Source: Hydrogenophaga sp. | GTDB taxonomy: Bacteria; Pseudomonadota; Gammaproteobacteria; Burkholderiales; Burkholderiaceae_C | Direction: 5' to 3' | Assembly (NCBI RefSeq): GCF_018780075.1 | Contig: NZ_JADMKB010000055.1 | Span: 1,050-58,823, forward strand | Length of the DNA: 57,774 nucleotides | Shown: piece by piece, positions 35,724 through 43,205 of the stretch | How positions within the stretch are numbered: the stretch's first letter is position 1 | Layout of the letters: each line of letters begins with the position of its first letter | Notes under the pieces: model-generated | Seen by the model: the letters and a program-made list of their open reading frames with translations, nothing else | What the model was told of the DNA's origin: nothing | Databases searched by the model: none | Translations under genes and position numbers: made by a program

Positions 35724-35728
35724 CCGCC

Positions 35729-38086
35729 ATGAGCGTTCACCTGCACGACCACGCCGAGTGGACCGACCCGCTGGAACCGGCCTCGCGCGAGCTGCTGGAG
35801 CACCGTTGGCCGGACGCCACCAAGGTGTTCTCCGCGCGCGGGCTGGACAACTACGTCAAGGGCGCCGCCGCGCTGCGCGGCCTGGGCCGGGGCCACGAAC
35901 TGGTCAACGCCTGGATCGACAGCGCGCCGCAGGTGGCCGCCGAGATCGGCGAAGACGTGGTGGGTGACCTGGCCAGCACCGCACTGCTGCTCGCGTCCAA
36001 AACCTCGGGCGCGGTGATCGAGCTGGTGCTGGCCACCGCGCCCACCGCCGCGCGCCGCCTGGCCGACGGCGCGCTGTTCATGCAGTACCTGCAGTTCCTC
36101 AACACCCTGGTGGCGCAGGCGCCACGCGGCCTGCGGCCCCTGCTGGGCCAGCTCGACGCGTTGTTCGGCCAGCTCACGCTCGGCGGCCTGCGGCGCTGGG
36201 CCACCTGGGGCGCGCAGGCCCACCGCACGAACTACGAGGAGCAGATCGCCTACTTCGGCCTGCGGTCCAAAGAGTCGCTGGCCATGCTGCAGCAGGAGCG
36301 CAAGGGGACGCTGCTGGTGGACGTGCAGCGGCGCATCAACATGTATTTGCGCGCGCTGTGGGGGCGCGACTTTTTCATGCGCCCCACCGCGGGCGACTAC
36401 GAGAGCCGCGAAGGCTACCGCCCCTTCATCGAGGACCACTTCATCCACCTGCCCGACGCCTACGATGCGGTCGAAGGCAGCGCCGGCACCGTGGACGCCA
36501 CCCAGCTGTACCGCGCCGCCGCCGCGCACGCCGCCGCGCACGTGGTGTTCACGCGCCGGCCGATCTCGGCCGAATCGCTCAGCCCCTGGCAGATGGCGCT
36601 GATCGGACTGATCGAAGACGCGCGCATCGAGGCGCTGACGCTGGCGCGTTTTCCCGGCCTGCGTCCGCTGTGGGCGCAGCTGCACACCGCGCAGGCTTCA
36701 CACAACCAGACGGCCGGCGACTGCCTCAATCGCCTCGCGCGCGCGCTGCTCGACCCGGCGTATGAAGACGCCCACCCCTGGATCGCGCAGGGCCGCGCGT
36801 TGTTCGCCGAGGCGCTGCCGCGCATGCAGGCCGATCCGCACGACAACACCGTGTCGTGGGCGCTGGGTGTGCAGCTCGCGCACAGCTACCGCGAACTCAC
36901 GCAAGGGTCGAGCTACCAGCCGCGCACCGACGGGCAGACGGCTGCCTACCGCGACGACAACCGCTACTTCTGGGCTTTTGACGGTTTCGACTTCGAGCGC
37001 AGCATCGCCGCCGGCTACGAGCCGCCGCAGCAGCTGCGCAAGCAGGTCAACCTGATGGAGTTCGTCAACGAACTCGAAGTGGAAGGCGCTGGAGACGACG
37101 CGCAGGAAATCTGGGTGCTTGGCACCGAGCTGTTTCCCTACGAAGACCTGGGCGTGTCCTTCAATGAAAGTGAAGGCCGCGAGCCGGTGCTGCCGCCGGT
37201 GCACTACGGCGAGTGGGACCACATGATCCAGCTCGAACGCCCGGCCTGGGCCACGGTGCAGGAGCGCCGCCCCAAGGCGGGTGATGTGGCGGTGATCGAC
37301 GGCATCCTGACCGAACACCGGCGCCTGATCGGGCGCATGAAGTACATCCTGGACGCCATGCAGCCGCAGGGCGTGCAGCGCATCCGCAAGCTCGAAGACG
37401 GCGACGACATCGACCTGAACGCGGCGCTGGCCTCGGTGATCGAGATGCGCATGGGCCGCCAGCCCGACCCGCGCATCATGATGCGCAGCGTGCGCAAGAC
37501 TCGCGACATCTCGGTGCTGGTGCTGCTCGATCTGTCCCAATCGACGAACGACAAGGTGGCGGGCCAGGAGCACACGGTGCTCGAACTCACGCGCTCAGCC
37601 TGCGCGCTGCTGGCCGATGCGATCCAGAAAGTGGGCGACCCGTTCGCCATCCACGGCTTCTGCTCCGACGGCCGGCACGACGTGAACTACTGGCGCTTCA
37701 AGGACTTCGACCAGCCCTACGACGACGTGGCCAAAGCGCGTCTGGCCGGCATGGAGGGGCAACTCTCCACCCGCATGGGCGCCGCGATCCGCCATGCCGC
37801 TGCCTCACTGAAAGCGCAGCGCAGCAGCAAGAAGCTGCTGCTGGTCATCACCGACGGCGAGCCGGCCGACGTGGACGTGCGCGACCCGCAGTACCTGCGC
37901 CACGACACCAAAAAAGCGGTGGAAGAGGCCGGGCGCAGCGGCGTGATGACCTATTGCATGAGCCTGGACCCGCGCGCCGACCAGTACGTGCGCCGCATCT
38001 TCGGCGAGCGCCACTACCTCGTGGTGGACAAGGTGGAAAAGCTGCCCGAGAAACTGCCGGTGCTCTATGCTGGCCTGACCCGTTAA
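35729..38086 (+). CDS. cbbO: RuBisCO activase adaptor CbbO with VWA domain
   Basis: A 785-residue protein. The long N-terminal part is the CbbO/NorD-type region, and the C-terminal 190 residues form a von Willebrand A domain with the metal site LLDLSQSTND (DxSxS) and TDGEPADVD. CbbO links the CbbQ ring to RuBisCO. The frame is open back to 35048 through cbbQ, but the ATG at 35729 starts MSVHLHDHAEW directly after cbbQ and gives the normal family length. Confidence 0.95.
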   Translation: MSVHLHDHAEWTDPLEPASRELLEHRWPDATKVFSARGLDNYVKGAAALRGLGRGHELVNAWIDSAPQVAAEIGEDVVGDLASTALLLASKTSGAVIELVLATAPTAARRLADGALFMQYLQFLNTLVAQAPRGLRPLLGQLDALFGQLTLGGLRRWATWGAQAHRTNYEEQIAYFGLRSKESLAMLQQERKGTLLVDVQRRINMYLRALWGRDFFMRPTAGDYESREGYRPFIEDHFIHLPDAYDAVEGSAGTVDATQLYRAAAAHAAAHVVFTRRPISAESLSPWQMALIGLIEDARIEALTLARFPGLRPLWAQLHTAQASHNQTAGDCLNRLARALLDPAYEDAHPWIAQGRALFAEALPRMQADPHDNTVSWALGVQLAHSYRELTQGSSYQPRTDGQTAAYRDDNRYFWAFDGFDFERSIAAGYEPPQQLRKQVNLMEFVNELEVEGAGDDAQEIWVLGTELFPYEDLGVSFNESEGREPVLPPVHYGEWDHMIQLERPAWATVQERRPKAGDVAVIDGILTEHRRLIGRMKYILDAMQPQGVQRIRKLEDGDDIDLNAALASVIEMRMGRQPDPRIMMRSVRKTRDISVLVLLDLSQSTNDKVAGQEHTVLELTRSACALLADAIQKVGDPFAIHGFCSDGRHDVNYWRFKDFDQPYDDVAKARLAGMEGQLSTRMGAAIRHAAASLKAQRSSKKLLLVITDGEPADVDVRDPQYLRHDTKKAVEEAGRSGVMTYCMSLDPRADQYVRRIFGERHYLVVDKVEKLPEKLPVLYAGLTR

Positions 38087-38111
38087 GGCCCGTTTACACC
38101 AGGAACACACC

Positions 38112-38429
38112 ATGAGCATGATCCACAGCCGCCAGCAGACCTACGCGGGCATCGACAAAGAGGAGCACCACGGCATGACCATGACCGGGCGCATCATCCG
38201 CGACGCCTGGGTGTTTGGCCTGCTGCCCGAGGGCGAGGGCTTTGCGGGCAAGGGCGCGGGCGACTTGCAGAACCTCTTCGAGGCGGTGCACAAGGCCTGG
38301 GAGCCATACGGCCAGCTGCCCAGCCGCCTGCCGACCGATCTGGCACAGCGCCATGCGCGCATCCACGCCGAGGCGGTGGCGCGTGCGAAGAGCATGGGCT
38401 GGAGCGCCGAGCTCGGCGACGACGACTGA
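38112..38429 (+). CDS. Small conserved-looking protein at the end of the cbb operon, function unknown
   Basis: I do not recognise this 105-residue protein. It is soluble, starts MSMIHSRQQTYAGIDKEEHH, and ends in an acidic ELGDDD. AGGAAC lies before the ATG, only 25 bases after cbbO, so it is probably co-transcribed. Codon use is like that of its neighbours. A role linked to RuBisCO activation or assembly is a guess from position only. Confidence 0.75.
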   Translation: MSMIHSRQQTYAGIDKEEHHGMTMTGRIIRDAWVFGLLPEGEGFAGKGAGDLQNLFEAVHKAWEPYGQLPSRLPTDLAQRHARIHAEAVARAKSMGWSAELGDDD

Positions 38430-38523
38430 GGCCGTTGTCCGGCGTCAAACGCTTGATGCGGGCCAGCGCAGGCGCTGCCGCTATGCTCGGCAGACCCACC
38501 GCCGACCCTGACCCAGCCCTCTC

Positions 38524-39060
38524 ATGACCGCCCGCCTGATCCGCTTCAACAAACCCTACGGCGTGTTGAGCCAGTTCACCGCAGAGGGCAAGTGGCAGGG
38601 CCTCAAGGACCACATCGACCTGCCCGGTGTGTACGTGGCCGGGCGGCTGGATGCCGACAGCGAGGGACTGCTGCTGCTCACCGACGATGGCCGGTTGCAG
38701 GCCCGCATTGCAGACCCGCGCTTCAAGATGGAGAAAACCTACTGGGTGCAGGTGGAGGGGATTCCGGGTGAAGCCGCGCTGGCGGCGCTGCGCAACGGCG
38801 TGGTGCTCAACGACGGCCCCACGCTGCCCGCCAGGGCGCGCCTGCTCGATCCACCACCGGAGGTGTGGGCGCGCAACCCGCCCATCCGCGAGCGCAAGGC
38901 CATCCCCACCGCATGGGTCGAACTCATCATCCGCGAGGGCCGCAATCGCCAGGTGCGGCGCATGACCGCCGCCGTGGGCCACCCCACACTGCGGCTCATC
39001 CGCGCAGCGATCGGGCCACACACGCTCGACGGGCTGGCGCCCGGCGCCTGGGCGGGCTGA
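38524..39060 (+). CDS. rluE: 23S rRNA pseudouridine synthase, RluE family
   Basis: A 178-residue RsuA/RluB/RluE-type enzyme without an S4 domain, as expected for RluE. The catalytic motif is [14 protein letters not shown] (about residues 41-54), and [22 protein letters not shown] is the conserved C-terminal block. It isomerises a uridine in domain V of 23S rRNA (U2457 in Escherichia coli). It is not clearly part of the cbb operon; a 94-base gap precedes it. Confidence 0.9.
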   Translation: MTARLIRFNKPYGVLSQFTAEGKWQGLKDHIDLPGVYVAGRLDADSEGLLLLTDDGRLQARIADPRFKMEKTYWVQVEGIPGEAALAALRNGVVLNDGPTLPARARLLDPPPEVWARNPPIRERKAIPTAWVELIIREGRNRQVRRMTAAVGHPTLRLIRAAIGPHTLDGLAPGAWAG

Positions 39061-39081
39061 GTCGCCGGTGGGGTTGCGCGG

Positions 39082-40029
39082 TCAGACCGCGCGACGCGGC
39101 GCCAGGTGCACGCCCGCCAGCATGCAGCGCACCGAACCACCGGCCAGTTCGATGGTCGGCACGTCCAGCGGCAGCAGCCGGGCCGAACGCTCGATGCAAC
39201 GCCGCTGCTCGTCGCTCAGGCTCGCGGCGGCGCGCGCCGACAGCGCCAACACCCGCCCTTGCGGCGTCGACAGCTCGATGGCATTGCCCGCGAAATCGGC
39301 CACCTGCTGCTGCGTGATGGGCAGCACTTCGCGGCCGGTTTCTTCCAGCCGCTGACGCACTTCTGCAGCGCGCTGCGGGCTCACGATCGCATCCAGAGCG
39401 ACCAGCGCGAACTGCGTGGCGATGCACATCAGCACGTTGGTGTGGTAGATCGGCTGGCCCTGCGCATCGGCGGTGTCGAAGACCAGCGGCTCGTAGTTGA
39501 AGTGGGTCGCGAAGCGCTCCAGCGCCACCGGGTCGGCGCGGTGGGAGCGCGCGGTGAAGGCCACGCGCGCCAAGTGATCCAGCACCATGGCGCCCGTGCC
39601 TTCGAGAAACAGGTTGTCGTGTTCGAGGCCGCTGTAGTCGATCACGTCCTGCACGCGGTAGTGCTGCTTGAGGAACTCGAGCACGTCGCTGCGCCGCTCG
39701 CGCCGCCGGCTCGGGTTGAACATGGGGTACACGGCCACGTGCCCGCCGGGGTGGGTGGAAAACCAGTTGTTGGGGAACACCGAGTCCGGCGTGTGGTGCC
39801 GGCCGTCGTCGTCGAACAGGTGCACGGTCACGCCCGCTGCCCGCAGGGTGTCCACGGCGCAGCTCACTTCGTCGAATGCGCGACGCGCGGTTTCGTCGGC
39901 GGGGCTGTCGGGCGACGACTGGAAACGGTTGTCGGCCGCCGTCTCGGGGTTGGGCGTGAAGTGCCGGGGCCGCACCATCACCACGGCCGGCGGCGCCTGG
40001 ATCGACATGGGGGTTTCGCTGTGAGGCAT
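39082..40029 (-). CDS. ctlX: CtlX-like amidinotransferase/deiminase-family hydrolase
   Basis: A 315-residue protein of the arginine deiminase/amidinotransferase fold. Key segments are DSVFPNNWFSTHPGG, EHDNLFLEGTGAMVLDH and the catalytic Cys in GGSVRCMLAGVH near the C-terminus. It matches the group called citrulline utilisation hydrolase CtlX. The ATG at 40029 is chosen; an in-frame ATG at 40008 is also possible. It lies 19 bases after the ornithine cyclodeaminase gene, so both are probably steps of arginine/ornithine/citrulline breakdown under the divergent Lrp regulator. Confidence 0.85.
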   Translation of the reverse strand: MPHSETPMSIQAPPAVVMVRPRHFTPNPETAADNRFQSSPDSPADETARRAFDEVSCAVDTLRAAGVTVHLFDDDGRHHTPDSVFPNNWFSTHPGGHVAVYPMFNPSRRRERRSDVLEFLKQHYRVQDVIDYSGLEHDNLFLEGTGAMVLDHLARVAFTARSHRADPVALERFATHFNYEPLVFDTADAQGQPIYHTNVLMCIATQFALVALDAIVSPQRAAEVRQRLEETGREVLPITQQQVADFAGNAIELSTPQGRVLALSARAAASLSDEQRRCIERSARLLPLDVPTIELAGGSVRCMLAGVHLAPRRAV

Positions 40030-40048
40030 TCGAACGTTCCGTTCGGGC

Positions 40049-41143
40049 TCAGGCCGCGAGGCGAAAGGGGGCTTTGACGGACGCCACCGGCGCAGCCGCA
40101 TTCAGCATGTCGAACAAATTCTTCGGATCGGCCAGTTGCGGGATCAGCGCGATGCGCTCGCCCATGCCCAGGCGCAGCGCGCTGTCCATCATGAAGCGCA
40201 GGGCCGAGAAGTCTTCCAGCGCGAAGCCCACCGAGTCGAACACCGTGACCTGTTTGACGTTGTCGCGCCCGGCGCGCTCGCCACGCAGCACCTGCCACAG
40301 CTCGGTCACGGCGAAGTCGGCCGGCTTGTGCTGGATCTCGCCTTCCACGCGCGACTGCGGTTCGTATTCGACGAACACCTTGGCCACGTCGAGGATGTCG
40401 CCGTGCAGCTCGGTCTTGCCCGGGCAGTCGCCGCCCACGGCGTTGAGGTGCATGCCCGGCTGAATCATGTCGGGCGTGAGGATCAGGGCCATGGCCTTGT
40501 CGGCGGTGACGGTGGTCACGATGTCGGCGCCCTTGACCGCTTCGGCCGTGCTGGCGCACACCGTGATCTGCAGCCCGCTGCCCTGCAGGTTGGCCACCAG
40601 CTTGGCGCTGGCGGCGGGGTCCACGTCGTACACGCGCAGGGTCGTGATGCCGACCAGGTGCTGGAAGGCCAGGGCCTGGAACTCGCTCTGCGCGCCGTTG
40701 CCGATCAGCGCCATCACGCGGCTGTCGGGCCGCGCCAGCGTCTTGGCGGCCAGGGCCGACATGGCGGCGGTGCGCAGCGCGGTGGTGAGGGTGAGTTCGC
40801 TCAGGAACAGCGGGGCGCCGGTGTCCACATCGGCCAGCACGCCGAAGGCCATCACGGTGGACATGCCAAAGCGGGTGTTGCCGGGGTGGCCGTTGACGTA
40901 CTTGAAGCTGTAGCGGTGGTCGTCGGCGACGGGCATCAGCTCGATCACGCCGTCCTTCGAATGCGCGGCCACGCGGGCGGTCTTGTCGAAATCGGCCCAG
41001 CGCAGGAAGTCGGCGCGGATGTGCTCGGCCATGTGCTGCAGGCAGAACGGCAGGCCCTGGCGGCGGATCAGCTCGGCGGCTTCGGGGGCGCTCAGGTACA
41101 GGGTGCCGGTGTCGCGGAATTGGGTCAGGTCGGTGTTTTTCAT
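40049..41143 (-). CDS. Ornithine cyclodeaminase
   Basis: A 364-residue enzyme of the ornithine cyclodeaminase/mu-crystallin family. It converts ornithine to proline and ammonia with bound NAD. The NAD site is MALIGNGAQSEFQALAF (about residues 140-156); substrate-side motifs include SFKYVNGHPGN and NAVGGDCPGKTEL. The open frame extends to 41674 across the Lrp gene, but the ATG at 41143 gives the normal length. It is transcribed with ctlX and away from the Lrp gene. Confidence 0.92.
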   Translation of the reverse strand: MKNTDLTQFRDTGTLYLSAPEAAELIRRQGLPFCLQHMAEHIRADFLRWADFDKTARVAAHSKDGVIELMPVADDHRYSFKYVNGHPGNTRFGMSTVMAFGVLADVDTGAPLFLSELTLTTALRTAAMSALAAKTLARPDSRVMALIGNGAQSEFQALAFQHLVGITTLRVYDVDPAASAKLVANLQGSGLQITVCASTAEAVKGADIVTTVTADKAMALILTPDMIQPGMHLNAVGGDCPGKTELHGDILDVAKVFVEYEPQSRVEGEIQHKPADFAVTELWQVLRGERAGRDNVKQVTVFDSVGFALEDFSALRFMMDSALRLGMGERIALIPQLADPKNLFDMLNAAAPVASVKAPFRLAA

Positions 41144-41234
41144 GGTCGTCTCTTGGGGTGCGCGAATCGATTCCAAGAGTCTGCCGGGAAGGCATGCCAA
41201 TGAAAATCGGCAACAAAGTAGAGAAATGGTAGAA

Positions 41235-41246
41235 AATTGATCAATT
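41235..41246. promoter_or_regulatory. Palindrome between ornithine cyclodeaminase and Lrp genes
   Basis: AATTGATCAATT is a perfect 12-base palindrome in the 129-base divergent gap, 26 bases before the Lrp start codon and about 90 from the cyclodeaminase start. The stretch around it is AT-rich. Lrp/AsnC regulators bind such sites, so this is the likely operator. Confidence 0.58.
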
Positions 41247-41272
41247 CGGCAACATTGATTGGCTTTTTGACC

Positions 41273-41692
41273 ATGGATCAGCTCGACCAGCAACTCATTG
41301 CCCTGCTGCGGCAGGACGCCCGGCTCTCCGTGGCCGACCTCGCCCACAAGCTCAAGGTGTCGCGCGGGACGGTCACCAACCGGCTGCGCAAGCTCGAAGA
41401 CACGCAGGTGATCGTGGGTTACACCGTGCGCCTGAAACCCGAGGCGCAGCCCGAGCGCATCAAGGCCTGGATGAGCGTGCAGGTCGAGGGCAACCAGACC
41501 CGGCTGGTGATCGCCAGCCTGCTGGGCGAACCCGGCGTGGCCGCGCTGCACGACACCAACGGCCGCTGGGACCTGCTGGCCGAGCTGGAGGTGGGCTCGA
41601 TGAAGGAGCTGTCCGACGTGCTGGAGCGCGTGCGCCTGATCAGCGGCATCCGCGGCACCGAGACCAGCATCCACCTGGCCAGCTACCGGTGA
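41273..41692 (+). CDS. Lrp/AsnC-family transcriptional regulator
   Basis: A 139-residue regulator. The N-terminal HTH (about 4-60) reads DQQLIALLRQDARLSVADLA followed by LKVSRGTVTNRLRKLE, and the C-terminal RAM domain (about 65-135) senses amino acids. The ATG at 41273 is preferred because residues upstream of it are not typical. It probably controls the divergent ornithine cyclodeaminase-ctlX genes in response to an amino acid such as ornithine or arginine. Confidence 0.92.
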   Translation: MDQLDQQLIALLRQDARLSVADLAHKLKVSRGTVTNRLRKLEDTQVIVGYTVRLKPEAQPERIKAWMSVQVEGNQTRLVIASLLGEPGVAALHDTNGRWDLLAELEVGSMKELSDVLERVRLISGIRGTETSIHLASYR

Positions 41693-41835
41693 TGGCGCGC
41701 GGCCCCGGTGCCGATCCGTGGGTGCCCGGGAGGGTGTGTCAAACGGGAGATTCCCGTAACATCTGCTGACGTGTGGGTCGATGGGCCTGCCGGGACTGTC
41801 GGTGTTGACCCACGTATCGAATCAGAAAGGCAAAC

Positions 41836-42843
41836 ATGCCGGTCCCCGTCTCCAACGATTTTTCGGGCGAGTTCTCACCGCTGTTTGATCCACCTCTGGA
41901 GCCGGTCGAGGTGGTGGATGCCCTGTCGGTGCAGGACTTTGACCAACGCTATCGGCGCCCTCGGCGGCCCGTGGTCATCAACGATGGCGCGCAATCGTGG
42001 CGAGCCTTGCAACGCTGGTCGGACCCGACCTATCTGGCGGCGGCGGCGGGTCACCGGACCACCTTTGTCCGGGACCTCGATGCCAGCAATGTGGATGGGG
42101 AAAACTACCATGAGGCCTACCGCGAGGTGGCTTTTGGCGAGCTGGTGGAGCGCCTGTTTTCTGACCAGCCACCGGCCTGGTACCTGACCCAGGGGCTTGT
42201 CATGCGGGGCAACGGACTGGGCGCGATGATGGCCGCCCGGCGCACATGGCCCGCTTCGCTGCCCGAGCTGGCCAAAGATCTGAGCTTGCCTCCTTATTGG
42301 CCGCTGGACGCACTGGCCCAGTGCAACCTGTGGATGGGGCCGGGAAACCAGTGCAGCGGCATGCACTACGACGAGTTCGACAACCTCAATGGCGTCGTGG
42401 TGGGCAGCAAGCGGTGGCTCCTGTTTCCCCATGACCAGGCGGATGTGTTGCTGAACGGCTCCCAGGTGCGCCAAACCATCGCGCCAGGCTTTCATGCCGG
42501 AGAAGCCAACCGGTTCGAAGGTGCCAGGACACGGGCGCGGGGGTACGAGTGCGTGGTCCGTCCTGGACAGTTGTTGTATGTGCCGGCGGGCATGTGGCAC
42601 CAGGTGTTTTCCGGCCCTGGGGCCGGCCTCGCCGTCAACTACTGGTACCTGAGTCTGCCGCGCGACGCGGCGCGCGCGGCCGTGTTGCACGCCAGGCGCT
42701 ACAGCGGCTTTTCCAGGCGCAAGCGCTTTGTGCTGGCGCTGGGCGTGATCGGCCTGCAGGCCACGATCAAGACGGTTCAATACGGATTCGGGCGACGTGC
42801 GCCCGCTGAGGTGGAGATCGGTCCGCCCGGGTACAGCCTTTAG
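41836..42843 (+). CDS. JmjC/cupin-8 domain protein, probable 2-oxoglutarate-dependent oxygenase
   Basis: A 335-residue protein of the cupin-like JmjC group. RRPVVINDGAQSWRAL marks the N-terminal part. The iron ligands are the His-x-Asp in GMHYDEFDN and the distal His in LLYVPAGMWHQVF. Such proteins hydroxylate proteins or small molecules; the substrate is unknown. The C-terminal 60 residues are basic with a hydrophobic stretch (FVLALGVIGLQATI), which could touch the membrane. The 143-base gap before it holds one loose TGGGTC/GACCCA dyad and no clear promoter. Confidence 0.82.
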   Translation: MPVPVSNDFSGEFSPLFDPPLEPVEVVDALSVQDFDQRYRRPRRPVVINDGAQSWRALQRWSDPTYLAAAAGHRTTFVRDLDASNVDGENYHEAYREVAFGELVERLFSDQPPAWYLTQGLVMRGNGLGAMMAARRTWPASLPELAKDLSLPPYWPLDALAQCNLWMGPGNQCSGMHYDEFDNLNGVVVGSKRWLLFPHDQADVLLNGSQVRQTIAPGFHAGEANRFEGARTRARGYECVVRPGQLLYVPAGMWHQVFSGPGAGLAVNYWYLSLPRDAARAAVLHARRYSGFSRRKRFVLALGVIGLQATIKTVQYGFGRRAPAEVEIGPPGYSL

Positions 42844-42902
42844 GGCCGGCCATCGGCTTCCCGGATGGGCCGCTGCCGCCCGACGACGACGAGGACGAAC
42901 CC

Positions 42903-43199
42903 TTGCCGTCGCCGCGCACAACATGCTCGCCCGACAGCCGCCGTTCATGCAGCGCATGCGTGCACCACAACGCGCTGAGCCCGGCGTCGGTGGAGCGCCT
43001 GAACCAGCTCTCCGAGCAGATGGGCATGAAGGTGCTGCACGCCGTCAACAAGGCAGCGATGGAAGCCGAGCAGCAGGACCACGCGGCCGCGACCCAGGCG
43101 GGGCTGCCGGCCGGATGGGCCGATGGGCTGGGGCTCAGTGTGCGCGGTGAGTGGGCGGGCGGCCGCGGGCGGGGGCGTGGTCGCGGCGGAAAGGATTGA
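42903..43199 (+). CDS. Possible small protein of unknown function
   Basis: This frame is open from just after the JmjC gene stop to 43199. Its wording is protein-like: an acidic DDDEDEP stretch, then CSPDSRRSCSACVHH (three Cys, possible metal site), then a helical segment LSPASVERLNQLSEQMGMKV, and an RG-rich tail. No ATG exists; a TTG at 42903 gives 98 residues, and the acidic part upstream suggests an even earlier unusual start. I cannot name a family. The other frames here look less like real protein. Confidence 0.42.
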   Translation: MPSPRTTCSPDSRRSCSACVHHNALSPASVERLNQLSEQMGMKVLHAVNKAAMEAEQQDHAAATQAGLPAGWADGLGLSVRGEWAGGRGRGRGRGGKD

Positions 43200-43205
43200 A
43201 CGGCC

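Noticed and set aside
35048..35728. Extension of the CbbO frame upstream through cbbQ
   Set aside because: The added residues are an Arg-rich out-of-frame shadow of CbbQ. The ATG at 35729 gives the normal CbbO start.
41144..41674. N-terminal extension of ornithine cyclodeaminase across the Lrp gene
   Set aside because: The region is the reverse strand of a clear Lrp/AsnC protein, and the enzyme has its usual length from the ATG at 41143.
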